DNA of 28,160 nucleotides from Chara braunii (lineage: Eukaryota; Streptophyta; Charophyceae; Charales; Characeae). Positions within the stretch are counted from its first letter, which is position 1. Every line of letters starts with the position of its first letter. Below are positions 8,776 to 18,309 of the stretch, piece after piece. The notes below the pieces were generated by a model. It did not search any database and was not told the DNA's origin. It saw only the letters and a program-made list of their open reading frames with translations. The translations under genes were made by a program, and so were the position numbers. The DNA is taken from NCBI GenBank assembly GCA_003427395.1, contig BFEA01000257.1, positions 321,596 to 349,755 of the forward strand. The letters are read 5' to 3'.

Positions 8776-9800
8776 CGACAACGCTCTCCTTAAACTTCAA
8801 TGTGCGTATTGGGGATGCGTGGTCATGCTAGGTTACCTGTTTTACAAATTGGGCTGTTTTGGGCCAGGGCCCCTGAGTCGGTTGACATGATCGAATAACT
8901 TCGGGTATTGTCGGTTGTCGGTTCGGTTTTTCGTTTCCAGGGGCCTGCCTGGTACTGGTTGCTTCCCATTTGGTCTTGGGTCTCGCCGGGTCCTGATTCT
9001 TCGTTGATGATGATAGATATACTAAGCAGTTCCCTTTGCAAAAGATTAGACACAATGCAACATCATTATGATAGTGAAGAAGATAATCTGATAAATTAAA
9101 TATGAGCTTCAGTATCATGGGGCCATTATCTCCGTCCACGTTGTCCTGGGCACTCCACACCTGCCCAGGGGCCAGGAACACTCGACCCTTCCACTCATCA
9201 GGCCACTGCGATTGAGGCGCAAGCCCCTGAAGATGGCCGGTGTTCTGACGGCCCGTCCGAAACACGTGTAGGGTAGTTCCGTCAGTTGTGCGTCATGGCT
9301 ATGGTGCTTTGCGCCGACTTTCACGTGAACTTCATCGTAGAATATTTTACTAATTGATGTGCTCGGGGGTTAGCTCTTTTTATCTCTTGTCTGGACTCGT
9401 CTTGTTCATGTCTGCCATTGTCTGGTTCTTGTCTCTTCCTTTTGCAAAGTGCTTGCACTTGCTTGTATGTTGCTCACGCTCATCGTTGGGGGGGATACAT
9501 TGCAAAAATTTCCAATACGGTTGAAAAAAGGGGTAAAAAACATTAAAAAAACTTTAAGAACGAAAACAAGTACAGCAAATAAAGTGAAGTAAATTTAGAA
9601 CCTAGCAGGCAGGCGGGCAGAACCTGCTGCCGGGTACTGGCCCGTGGGGTCAGGCTGAGGGTCTGGTCGCACTGGCGAGTACTACCAGCAGGCCCAAACA
9701 GGCAGGTTTGGACCTGAGTACCTCCACTACCTAGTACCCACATCCTCCATGTCAAATTGCAGATCATACCATATTTATTATTTAGTATTTAATATTTACT
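8776..9800. other. no supported gene
   Basis: Two overlapping minus-strand frames (8828-9265 and 9115-9324) lack recognisable domains. At 9590-9760 there is GC-rich sequence with several G(A/G)GTACT/AGTACC motifs. I see no RNA gene or element boundary. Confidence 0.4.
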
Positions 9801-9805
9801 GTATT

Positions 9806-9975
9806 AGGAAATAGATTGCGCAGTACAGGAGACCATAGACAGTCTGAGAAGTTAAACCATTCACATAAAAGTTACTTTATTTGCAATTAGATTGCACAGT
9901 AGAATAGAAGATAGACACAAGTCAAATCATCCATAGAGAAAAAAAAAATAAAAAAATCATCGATAGAAAATACAA
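9806..9975. repeat. diverged tandem duplication of about 76 bp
   Basis: TAGATTGC(G/A)CAGTA...ATAGACA...(G/A)TCATCCATAGA-like blocks begin at about 9812 and 9888. A third fragment (AATCATCGATAGAAAA) lies at about 9955-9970. Confidence 0.6.
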
Positions 9976-10046
9976 GCTCAACGAATACAATTGATGCCGC
10001 AGTCACTCTTTTCACGACATTCATCATGAGTAACACGGAGTTATTA

Positions 10047-10178
10047 CAGGTCAGGCATTTCCCAATTTTCCCACTCCACATTATTTTGACGGCAGCCCAG
10101 GGGGTGCCACCAGTCCCAATACCATAGCAGTCGATAGGGTGACTCCCCGCATAATGGATGCTTCCGGTGAATAGACTG
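10047..10178 (-). other. possible terminal exon (unrecognised)
   Basis: On the minus strand a pyrimidine tract and TTGTTTCAG (ending at about 10179) look like a 3' splice site. They are followed by a 43-codon open stretch unusually rich in Trp, His and Cys (SPYRLLWYWDWWHPLG is visible), ending in a stop at about 10047. The composition is protein-like, but I cannot assign a family and no partner exon is proven. A second frame is also open, so this is weak. Confidence 0.2.
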
Positions 10179-10199
10179 AAACAAGGTTAAAAAAAAAAC

Positions 10200-10860
10200 A
10201 AGTGTGCTGGGGCCTACGGTTGTTGAGTTCAGAAAACTCAACGGTGTGATGCCATTTCGACTTTAAAATATTCGAAACAAGAAATCTAAAAACTGAAAAA
10301 AATGCTAGAAACAGCTTTTCTCCTGATTTTTTATAACGTAACTCCGAGAAATGAAGCATGTCTGGAACAGTCGGAGTGAACGTCTCCGTGAAAAAAGGAT
10401 ACTCCCCGTGGTGAGGGGACAGGAGGTCACCATTTGTAAAATGGACAGGGACGACGTGGATGGCCAAATGCATTCATTGCCCAAAGAAGGAAACGAGTTT
10501 GATGCCNGACAGCCAAACACAGCTGTCAGAGTTCCTCCGTTTCAGGATGCAATGAGGACTTAAAAAACAAAAAAAAGGAAAGGCACTGAAGTTGAGAAAC
10601 GTACCCTACCCTCGGTAGGGTAGTTTTCTCAACGGAAAATGGCCTCCCGCCCAAACCAAAAGGGCCAACGCATACTACAAAACGGATTTCTCGTCAAAAA
10701 AAAAATCTACAAAATGACTAAATCTAATAGGTTATTCTCCTGTATTTTGGTACCGTTAGATTCGCAATACATCAACGGCAGAGCTCCGTCCCACCATGCC
10801 ACACGTGATAGAAAGCTCAGCGTTGAGAAAACTCAACGCTGTAGGTGGGACTAGACCCCA
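10200..10860. mobile_element. foldback/MITE-like element candidate
   Basis: Hairpins with the same GTTGAG/CTCAAC arms occur at 10222-10242, 10591-10633 and 10818-10841. The reverse complement of the left end (about 10200-10250: CCGTTGAGTTTTCTGAACTC, then CCGTAGGCCCC) aligns with the right end (about 10815-10858: GCGTTGAGAAAACTCAACGC, then TGTAGGTGGGA). This suggests inverted termini around a 0.6-kb interior. The middle hairpin is the longest, with 9 bp of TACCCTACC/GGTAGGGTA plus the GTTGAGAA/TTCTCAAC base. The target duplication was not resolved. There is one ambiguous base at 10506. Confidence 0.4.
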
Positions 10861-11440
10861 GGTTTTGAGCTTCAGAGGCAAAAAAAAACTTGTGTTGCCA
10901 GGTCTGTGGCCACACCGATTTCATATGCGTTGGGCAATTGAAAAAGATTGAAAAAAGGTATGGCAGTCTGCACACCAGGGCCCCCCTGCCTGCAGAAAAC
11001 CTGACTCGCCTGTTTTGAGAGTCTCGTATGCCTTTACGAACTCGGCGCGTGACTGACCTGCCACTTTGGGCTTTAAATTTGTCTTCCATTCGAAACAGAG
11101 AAAAAAAAGGAAAAAGGGGGCGGCTCCCCATCCGTCCACCGGAATCACTCGATTAGCACCTGTTCTGTCAGTGACAAATTTATTTCCCAAGCCAGCTCAG
11201 AACAGACATCAATGATTAGACAAAATAAAATAAACGAAAAAGACGGCGAATGACTGATCTGAGCTAGCCCGTGAGTGCTGCAAGGCCCGTCATGGGAATG
11301 CTGGTCCCATGCAGCCGTAAACATCAGCAAAAAACTATTTTCCTCACCGCTTGGTACGACACTTGGGTGCCTGCCCGCCCGCCTGGCAGCGCGTCCCGTG
11401 GAAGAATGTGAGGACGACATTTGCCACAACTCTGGAGTGT
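10861..11440. other. no supported gene
   Basis: A minus-strand frame (10921-11190) includes a protein-like stretch (SRAEFVKAYETLKTGESGF) that could be part of an exon. No family is recognised and splice sites are ambiguous, so I do not call a gene. Confidence 0.35.
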
Positions 11441-11441
11441 C

Positions 11442-11615
11442 TTTTTTTTTTTTTTTTTTTCAAAATAAGCTATATTCTTCTCTCAATTTCCCCTCCTTTC
11501 ACTATGATCTACCTACCAGCATTACTCCTAATAAGCCTATACAGCAGACCCCTGCAAGCTTAGCTATCCACCTCTCACAATAATTAAGGGGCTGCATGTG
11601 TTACCCCCTGCCCTG
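11442..11615 (-). repeat. dispersed repeat shared with 19434-19570
   Basis: A 19-base T-run (11442-11460) is followed by CTATATTCTTCTCTCAA, then GACCCCTGC(A/G)AGC, AGCTA(T)CC and CCTCTCAC blocks, ending GGGGCTGCATGTG. The same series in the same order occurs at about 19437-19550 (CTATATTCCTCTCTCAA, GACCCCTGCGAGC, AGCTACCTCTCAC). This is clear dispersed-repeat homology, probably a SINE family read on the minus strand. Confidence 0.65.
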
Positions 11616-11617
<2 letters not shown>

Positions 11618-11647
<30 letters not shown>

Positions 11648-11835
11648 CTCCAATTCACTTTATTACCAAATCACCCATTTGAAACAAGGCCGGGGACCTC
11701 ACAATTCAACCCGGAGTTATCCCAGCAGCATCGGCCGGTTTAGCTTATGTGACTTCAATCTCATCATACTTCGAACCTGCGACTAGTCACTAATCAAAAA
11801 CCTCTTAACCATCAATATCTTGTATGCAAACCAAT
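11618..11835 (-). repeat. tRNA-derived SINE with poly(A) tail
   Basis: On the minus strand, from about 11825 downward, there is an A-box-like GATATTGATGGTTAAGAGG (11801-11819) and a B-box-like GCAGGTTCGAAGT (11768-11780) at tRNA-like spacing. A body of about 120 bp follows, then a 30-base poly(A) tail (T-run 11618-11647). The body shares GGCCGGGG(A/T)CCTCAC with the copy at 560-640. Structure and order fit a pol III-transcribed SINE. Confidence 0.6.
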
Positions 11836-12223
11836 TCTCCATCTATAATAAGCTCTTCACAACGTGTCCTTATTATCATACTGACCCTTTGTCAAGTTTT
11901 ACTTCCAAAAGAAAACAAAACTTTATTATTAACCTACTCCCCTAACCCTTATTTCCTATTCTACTCGTGCTACCCTATTCACAGGCCTATCATGGCCTGA
12001 CACCGGCCTAAATCGTCCGATTGGAACTTAAGTTCCGCGGTACCCCACGGCTCACCACCCACCCCCCACGAGATTAGCCTCCTGCAGCTCTGGCTTCGAA
12101 CCGAGTGCCCAGGTTTGTAACAGAAAGGAAGAGCCTCAAGCCCCAAAAGCCAAACAAACCTGAAAGGAACTTTGGATCCGAAAGCTCTATCCCCTACTGT
12201 ACTTCCCCCTTCCCGTCCCATCT

Positions 12224-13468
12224 CTACTTCTCTAACCATGCCGACACTTCGAGTTTCCCCTGAGCTGAAATTCGTGCCAATTGGCCCCCAAGGCACCAGG
12301 TGTCCGAGAACCACTTCAGACCTGCCTGTCGGTCTCCGCANAGAACCCGTTTGTACCAATCTGCCTTTATCTGCGTTCTGACCATATTCCGGAAAGACTT
12401 TTCCGCTTGGGCTTCTGGTGTTGTCTCCTCTTGAAATCTTCGTTTGTTCCTGTCGCCCCAGATAACCCACATCATGGTCAGGCGTGCCACTTGAGCCACA
12501 TATTCCCATCCTTTACTGCTTGTCCGTCCTGGTGGCAGGTTTCCTTGAAGGATCCATCTTCTTCCCGTCAGGCCTCTTCTGTTGGAGAAGGCTGTCCAAT
12601 GTCTCTCCCACCATAACCACCATTTGTTCGAGATTGGGCATGACCACCACAGGTGGTCCATTGATTCCTCCTGAACTTTGCATCTGCCACAAACCGGGTC
12701 CACCTCCATCCTGTGTTCTCTCAGCCATGCCGCAGTGGGAACCGCTACGTGTGACTGTAGCCATGCTAGCGAGGCAAGCCTCTGTGAGGGCACTTTCTTC
12801 AATTGTGACCACAGCAACCTCAGTTCGTTTGCGGAAGGTGGTTCTACTTCGGGGCACACTCTGTGCCAACGACTAGCAACGGTGGTCTCCGTTGGTGGTT
12901 TGCGAGATAGGAGTTTCAGCGCCAGCCTTGGGTTCAGTTTCTCCAGCCCGACTATCATTTCTTCCTCCACTTGCCATTCCCACATTTCTGGATCTATCCT
13001 CATCTCCGATATCTTCATCCCATCCGCTACTAACCTCTGAACATCAGGCAGCCCCGGCTCTGAAGGCGGTAAGCTTCTAACTCTGATGAGTCTGATCTCT
13101 TCCAGGTGCTGCAGACCAAACCGGAGGGAAACTCCGGTACTCTCCATCTCAGGCAGTCCAGGCAGCTTCCTTTCGAAGACTTCGAACCAGCACTTACCCC
13201 GATTGTCTTGTACCCATTCTTGCAGGCGATTAAACCTCTCTTGTTCTTCCTCTTTTCCCCGATACCAGGAGCCTGGGGGGTTTATCCCTTCCGGTCCTAG
13301 TATATGAGACCACCCTCCTGGGATTGCAGAGATTAATTCTTCCGGTCTTTCTTCTTGAAACGGCAGCTGGCCCAATTGTTCTCTTATTTGCTCTGGAGAT
13401 TTCCATGAGTTCTTGAAATCGTCCCAGATGTCGCCAACTGAGGAGATGCCTCTCTGAATCCAGCGCAT
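12224..13468 (-). pseudogene. LINE ORF2 C-terminal part with zf-RVT domain
   Basis: A 414-codon frame continues the LINE ORF2 beyond the RT. The first 200 residues are a linker typical of plant LINEs (Trp/Glu-rich). A zf-RVT domain follows at about residues 215-300, seen as LRLLWSQLKK, then a C..C pair (VCGRCKV), then DHLWWSCP. This domain is thought to help nucleic-acid binding during target-primed reverse transcription. The frame upstream (13469-13700) is disrupted by stops and apparently a frameshift, so the join to the RT half is broken. There is one ambiguous base at 12341. Confidence 0.8.
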
Positions 13469-13701
13469 GCCAAATATTCCGGCTTGGATTCCTGCTGGAA
13501 ACGGTTTCCCTTCCTTCTCCAGAATTGCTGGATTTTAGAAGAGATGTTGTTTCTTGACTTCTTAGTTTGTGTGCGGCTGGCATACTCTGAGTGGTTTGAC
13601 TTTCTTCCACGCCTTCAGAACATCCTTCCAGAATGGGGAGACAATATGTTTGTTCAGAAACGAGTTGTAGAATATGGTCACCCAGACGTCCGAGTGTCTA
13701 C

Positions 13702-14558
13702 TCAGAGCTCTTCTGCTAGACTGATCCAATCCACCTGTGATCCAAGTTCAGCTACTCTCACCACCCACCTGGTGAGGAGAGCTGTGTTTTGCGTTTCCGG
13801 ATCGACTAGACCCAGTCCTCCCTCCTCTCTAGCTTTGCAAATTACATCCCAAGCCACTTTTGCGATGAAACCTCTTTCTGGTTCCCCGTCTGGTTTCCAA
13901 ATGAACCGCCTCTCCGAGCTTTTAATGATCTTCAGAGTGTCTCTTGATAGTTTCCTCACTGTAGCCACATACCAAAGAAGAGCAAAGGCTGACTCAGAGG
14001 CCATAACCACTAGAGCCCTTCCAATCAACGAGAGGTGTCTGGCCTTGCCCCAACTTTTAATTCTTTTCACCACCTTTTGTTGGATGATAACACCCTGGGC
14101 TGTTGAGCAGTCCCCCAACGTCACCTGCACTCCAAGAAAGCGTTCTGCTTTACCCGCCGTAATTCTTTCCATACCCCAATCCACTATGGGCCTGAATTGG
14201 TCCGGAAGAAAAAACACCGACTTTGCCCAATTAACTGTTGCTTCCGAAAGATCTGCGTATTGCCTCAATAAGGACTTCAATGCCTACAACGAGTCTTTCT
14301 CATTGGCCGATATGGCAAACAGATCGTCTGCAAGGGCTTTAACCTTGCATTCACTGCCCTCTGTCAGCTTCAGGCCTTGAAAAGCAGACGTTGAACGCAG
14401 ATTGCAGAGCAAGACTTCGAGTTGAACCACGAATAACAGAGGTGCCAGCGGGCAACCCTGCCTGAGGGAACGGGATAGCTGAAACTTCTGGGACAACTTG
14501 CCGTTCACACAGACGACCGCCGAGGAGGATCGATACATCGCCACGACCCACTTGCAGA
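13702..14558 (-). pseudogene. LINE reverse transcriptase, C-terminal half
   Basis: Read from 14558 downward. The RT motif with SAVVCVNG comes first, then motif B (LRQGCPLAPLLF, around 14440-14475) and motif C as ALADDLF (around 14320-14340, the catalytic Asp pair present). An in-frame TAG at 14284-14286 follows, then thumb-like sequence continuing in the same frame (NWAKSVFF, ERFLGVQVTLG, GRALVVMASES) to a TGA at 13702. The 5' edge of this fragment is the insertion point of the transposon at 14559-15999. Confidence 0.85.
14551..14558. repeat. target-site duplication, left copy
   Basis: CTTGCAGA here and at 16000-16007 flank the inserted element. Both copies sit in the same codon phase of the LINE RT. 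Confidence 0.85.
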
Positions 14559-14567
14559 GTATGTATC

Positions 14568-14589
14568 CCCCGCGGTCATGACCGCGGGG
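14568..14589. repeat. 22-base GC palindrome at the transposon left end
   Basis: The core is CCGCGGTCATGACCGCGG (14570-14587), perfectly self-complementary with flanking CC and GG. A related CCGCGGTCATG...CCGCGG arrangement occurs at the right end (15956-15982). Confidence 0.9.
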
Positions 14590-14911
14590 TCCAACTCGGC
14601 CAGCGGTCGGGATCCCAACCGCATAGGTCGGACCCGCGGTTGGGTGCGCCCGAGAATTTCAGACATTTAAAAAAATATATATATATAGGCCAAAACAAAT
14701 ATAAAAAAATGGGGTTGTAGGGTTTGAAGAGACCTACAACGCGGTAATTTTTTTTTTGTATTTTAAAGTGTTTTCTTATTTTAAAAAAATAAAAAACCAA
14801 AAAACATGTATTTTGATCAAAAGAAAGTTAATAAAAAAAAGGGAAATTTTTATTTTTTCGTTTGTGTGTGTGTATGCATGTGGGGGGAGGAAGGGCGACC
14901 CCTTCCCCGCG

Positions 14912-14912
<1 letters not shown>

Positions 14913-14960
<48 letters not shown>

Positions 14961-14976
14961 ATCAATCAATCAATCA
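14913..14976. repeat. (AATC)n microsatellite
   Basis: About 16 units with one ATCG variant. It is followed by an A-rich AAAAAGAAAA stretch to about 15009. Confidence 0.95.
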
Positions 14977-15034
14977 AAAAAAAAGAAAAAAAGAAAAAAA
15001 GAAAAAAAACAGCGGGTTCACCCCCGCGCGAGCG

Positions 15035-15114
15035 TTTGTGTGTGTTTGTGTATGTGTGTGTGTGTGTGTGTATGCGCGCGATTGTTGGTGTGTGTCTGTG
15101 TGCGCGCGATTGTT

Positions 15115-15178
<64 letters not shown>
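15035..15178. repeat. (GT)n microsatellite running into the gap
   Basis: This contains two copies of TGCGCGCGATTGTTGGTGTG 28 bases apart (15073 and 15101), then more than 50 bases of uninterrupted GT that end only because the assembly does. The array's true length is unknown. Confidence 0.95.
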
Positions 15179-15756
15179 NNNNNNNNNNNNNNNNNNNNNN
15201 NNNNNNNNNNNNNNNNNNNNNNNNNNNNNNNNNNNNNNNNNNNNNNNNNNNNNNNNNNNNNNNNNNNNNNNNNNNNNNNNNNNNNNNNNNNNNNNNNNNN
15301 NNNNNNNNNNNNNNNNNNNNNNNNNNNNNNNNNNNNNNNNNNNNNNNNNNNNNNNNNNNNNNNNNNNNNNNNNNNNNNNNNNNNNNNNNNNNNNNNNNNN
15401 NNNNNNNNNNNNNNNNNNNNNNNNNNNNNNNNNNNNNNNNNNNNNNNNNNNNNNNNNNNNNNNNNNNNNNNNNNNNNNNNNNNNNNNNNNNNNNNNNNNN
15501 NNNNNNNNNNNNNNNNNNNNNNNNNNNNNNNNNNNNNNNNNNNNNNNNNNNNNNNNNNNNNNNNNNNNNNNNNNNNNNNNNNNNNNNNNNNNNNNNNNNN
15601 NNNNNNNNNNNNNNNNNNNNNNNNNNNNNNNNNNNNNNNNNNNNNNNNNNNNNNNNNNNNNNNNNNNNNNNNNNNNNNNNNNNNNNNNNNNNNNNNNNNN
15701 NNNNNNNNNNNNNNNNNNNNNNNNNNNNNNNNNNNNNNNNNNNNNNNNNNNNNNNN
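15179..15756. other. assembly gap (578 N)
   Basis: Unknown sequence. The stated length may be an estimate. Any frame crossing it is meaningless. Confidence 0.99.
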
Positions 15757-15999
15757 GTAAAAAAAAAAAACAATGAAAGGGGGTCCATTATTTTTCTTCC
15801 ACCCCCCTAAAATGGACCCCCCCATTTTTAAGTCTTTTTCTTTTTTTTCAATGTAGGGGGCTGGGGCCTGGGGTGCGCCCCCGGAATCCCTACCCCCCCT
15901 CCCCTGCCCGCGGCGCACGTTTTTCGCCCGCGGCCGCCGTGGTCGACCGCATGGGCCGCGGTCATGCCCGCGGTGACCGCGGCCGCTGGAGATACATAG

Positions 16000-16007
16000 C
16001 TTGCAGA
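16000..16007. repeat. target-site duplication, right copy
   Basis: CTTGCAGA, identical to 14551-14558. Confidence 0.85.
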
Positions 16008-16617
16008 AGCTAGACCCAAAACCTATCCTTTTTAGCGTCATTATCACGAACGCCCAATTTACCCTGTTGTAGGTTTTTTCTAGGTCTAGCATCAACATCG
16101 AGACATCCCTATCTTCCTTGTGGATCAGCTCAAGGGCCTCTATTGCAGCCACTACATTTTCGTAAATTGACCTGCCTTTTACAAAAGTCCCTTGATCCCT
16201 CCCTATTAGACCTGGGAGCTGCCTGCTCAATCTTTCTGCAAGTGTCTTCGCTAATAACTTGTAGCTCACGTTCAATAGCCAAATGGGTCTGCAGTTCCTA
16301 ACCTCGCTCCGATCTCCCTTTTTAAAAAGGAGCGTGATGATTCCTCTGTTCATTGATCTCCCCAATCTCCCATCCTCCCTGATTCCGTTGAACAATTCCA
16401 CTAGATCATCTCTGAGTAGGTCCCAACGAGCTTCGAAAAACTCAATCGGGAGCCCGTCATCGCCCGGGGCTTTGCCCCTTGCCATGGCTTTCATCGTGTG
16501 AGTGAGCTTTTCCCCTGTGACAGGTTTATCCAGGTCTAGAGTCCCCTGAGTAGAAAGCCGACAGTGGATTTGGTCCTAGAACGGGGTCTCTAGGGACAGA
16601 TCTGCATCGAAACCTTG
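16000..16617 (-). pseudogene. LINE reverse transcriptase, N-terminal half
   Basis: Read from about 16617 downward. GKAPGDDGLPIEFF (RT motif 0/1 region), a CRPI.LLNVSYKLLAK block (motif 2), RDQGTFVKGRSI, then motif A as LDLEKTYNRVNW. The usual pattern is DLEKAYDRV.W, so the catalytic Asp is kept but AYD has become TYN. An in-frame TAG lies at 16576-16578. The fragment ends at GFGSSFCK, where the transposon cut it; the next expected residues are found at 14550 in the same phase. Confidence 0.85.
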
Positions 16618-17199
16618 TTAGGGGTTTCTCGAGGTCAGGATGTCTCGATAGTAGTCAGCAGCATAGGTACAAATTTCCTCGTTATTCACAGCTAATGGAG
16701 CTCCCACCCTGTGGGGATGTTGGAGTTCCCTTACCTGAGCAACCTTATTAGTGGAGAGGAGTCTTTTAAAAGTCTCTTTCGTCATCTTATCCCGAGTCCC
16801 CATCCCTTTCTCCGTCAGGATTTGATCCCATCTCTTCTGTTTTTCTACCTGTAACTGATCCCATCCTCTCACTCTCTCTTGCCTTTCCTGAGACCATACC
16901 AGTTCGGAAATTGGATGAGAGTCAATTCTTTCTTCGGTTTCTTCAACCCTTCTATGACATTCTGCTTCTTTGGCATTTCTGAGGTAGGCGGCAATTACGG
17001 AAAAGGAGTCAAGCTTACGGGAGATAATACGAAGACCCGCATCTAACCAATCAGCTTTTGATTCAAAATGAACTTGAGCCAACTTCCATTCCGCCCAAAA
17101 TTCCTCAACCCACTGTCGAATTTCTTCTTCCTCCAGATTTTTGGTGTTCAATCGGAAACAGCCCAGGCCTCTGTCCTGATGGTCATCGACCCTATCCAC
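16618..17199 (-). pseudogene. LINE ORF2 endonuclease-RT linker
   Basis: A 193-codon frame follows the endonuclease after a frameshift in the 17148-17199 overlap. It begins near the expected GLGCFRLNTKNL segment and is rich in charged helical sequence, as in plant LINE linkers. It stops at 16618-16620 (TAA), yet RT sequence continues in the same frame beyond. Confidence 0.75.
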
Positions 17200-17912
17200 A
17201 TACTAACCGACTTATGATCTGACATAGAAGCCTGCTTCTCTTTAACATTTATTACTTCGCCGGCCAGCTGTTCCGACACAAGGAAAAAATCCAACCTCCG
17301 CTTGACACCTATGGTAGGACCAGAACTGCCAAACCACGTGTATCCCGAGTCTTTGGGATTAACTCTCCGATACACATCAACCAGCGTCCATGCTTGTTCC
17401 CACTTCACCAATGCTGCTTGGTCCGAGCGAGGGGCACACTTTGCCTCTGAATCCAATCCTGGATCTAATACAACATTCCAATCCCCACCAATTACAAACC
17501 TATCTGTTTTCGGTAAACAGTATAGTAGAGATTGAAAAAACTCCCTTCGTTCTTTCACTTCGTTTGGAGCATATATTGTTGCAAAAACCCAGTCCTTTCC
17601 TTCAATCGTGACTTTCCCCCAACACCATCTTCCCCACAAATGTGAGTCACAATCCAACAGGCCTGCTTCCACCCTCTTGTGGAATAAGATTGCTGCCCCT
17701 CCTTTCGAACCTCGAGGGAGGGACCAGATTTGGGGTCCATCCCACCATTCCCTCATTTGTCCCAACTCCTCCTCCGATAATTTTGTCTCCTGGATGAACA
17801 TAATATCCACCTCTTGCTCATGAATCCAACTCTTTAATTTTTTTCCCTTCTCTCTGCCCCCCGAATCCCCCAACCCCTGTACGTTCCATGTTGCTATTCG
17901 ATACTTATTCAT
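17148..17912 (-). pseudogene. LINE ORF2 apurinic-type (EEP) endonuclease
   Basis: The start is taken at the ATG at 17910-17912 (MNKYRIATWN). Longer in-frame sequence to 18008 exists but does not look like the domain. The EEP catalytic signature is complete: TWNVQGLG, then FIQETKL (metal-binding Glu), IYAPN, GGDWNVV, RLDFFLVS and SDH near the end. In L1-type LINEs this enzyme nicks the target DNA to prime reverse transcription. The frame then shifts and stops at 17148. Confidence 0.9.
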
Positions 17913-17937
17913 AAGCGTCTCTTTGTCCGTTGGTTGA

Positions 17938-18309
17938 TTAGATGCAGGTTTGGTCAGTTTCGGCCTCGGTCCCGTGAACCAAATACAGGTTGTCGGGCCA
18001 TCGTTCACTCAGAGTTTGCACAAATAGAGCAGAGGACAGATTTTGCCATCGTGGCAGTCTGTTGTTGACATCAGCAATCCTAGCCGCTGTCACACCTGGT
18101 TCCAACTGAATCTGGGACAGGATTGCTATCGAGGGATTAGTAAACTTTAAGGCAGAAAGCGGAACACTAGTCATTCCCACCCGATTGATGCTTGACCATT
18201 GATCCTCCCGGAGGCGCACATCGATGAATGAGATTAAGTAACAAATTCTCTTGCCCCCTGGCAGATCTACATCTAACTTCAGCATTAGACCTCCCAGAAA
18301 ACCTATCAT
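17938..18309 (-). pseudogene. LINE ORF1-like C-terminal segment
   Basis: A 123-codon frame lies between the ORF1-like region and the endonuclease. It has a MLKLDVDLPGGKRICYLISF segment reminiscent of the beta-strand part of plant LINE ORF1 proteins. I cannot confirm that domain by eye. It is offset by frameshift from the frame above (18306-19193). Confidence 0.45.

Larger units (their letters stand above)
14559..15999. mobile_element. non-autonomous DNA transposon inserted in the LINE RT
   Basis: The insert is bounded by an 8-bp duplication (CTTGCAGA). Its ends form short inverted termini: left GTATGTATCCCC (14559-14570), and right CTATGTATCTCC when reverse-complemented (15988-15999). Subterminal zones are GC-rich with repeated CCGCGG: 14570, 14582 and 14634 on the left; 15908, 15928, 15956, 15968 and 15977 on the right. 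The interior is AT-rich with microsatellites and a sequence gap, and no transposase is visible. An 8-bp duplication is typical of hAT, P and KDZ-type elements, but the termini do not match the usual hAT CAGGG start, so the superfamily is undecided. Confidence 0.75.

Noticed and set aside
8246-8890. 214-codon plus-strand frame over the CTG-rich region
   Set aside because: It is an alternative frame of the same tandem repeats running into T-rich repeat sequence; no independent support.
13484-14380. 298-codon plus-strand frame
   Set aside because: It is antisense to the LINE RT, whose motifs are clear on the minus strand.
14756-15810. Three long plus-strand frames and minus-strand frames across the N gap
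   Set aside because: They are made of gap symbols plus GT, AATC and A-rich repeats; not proteins.
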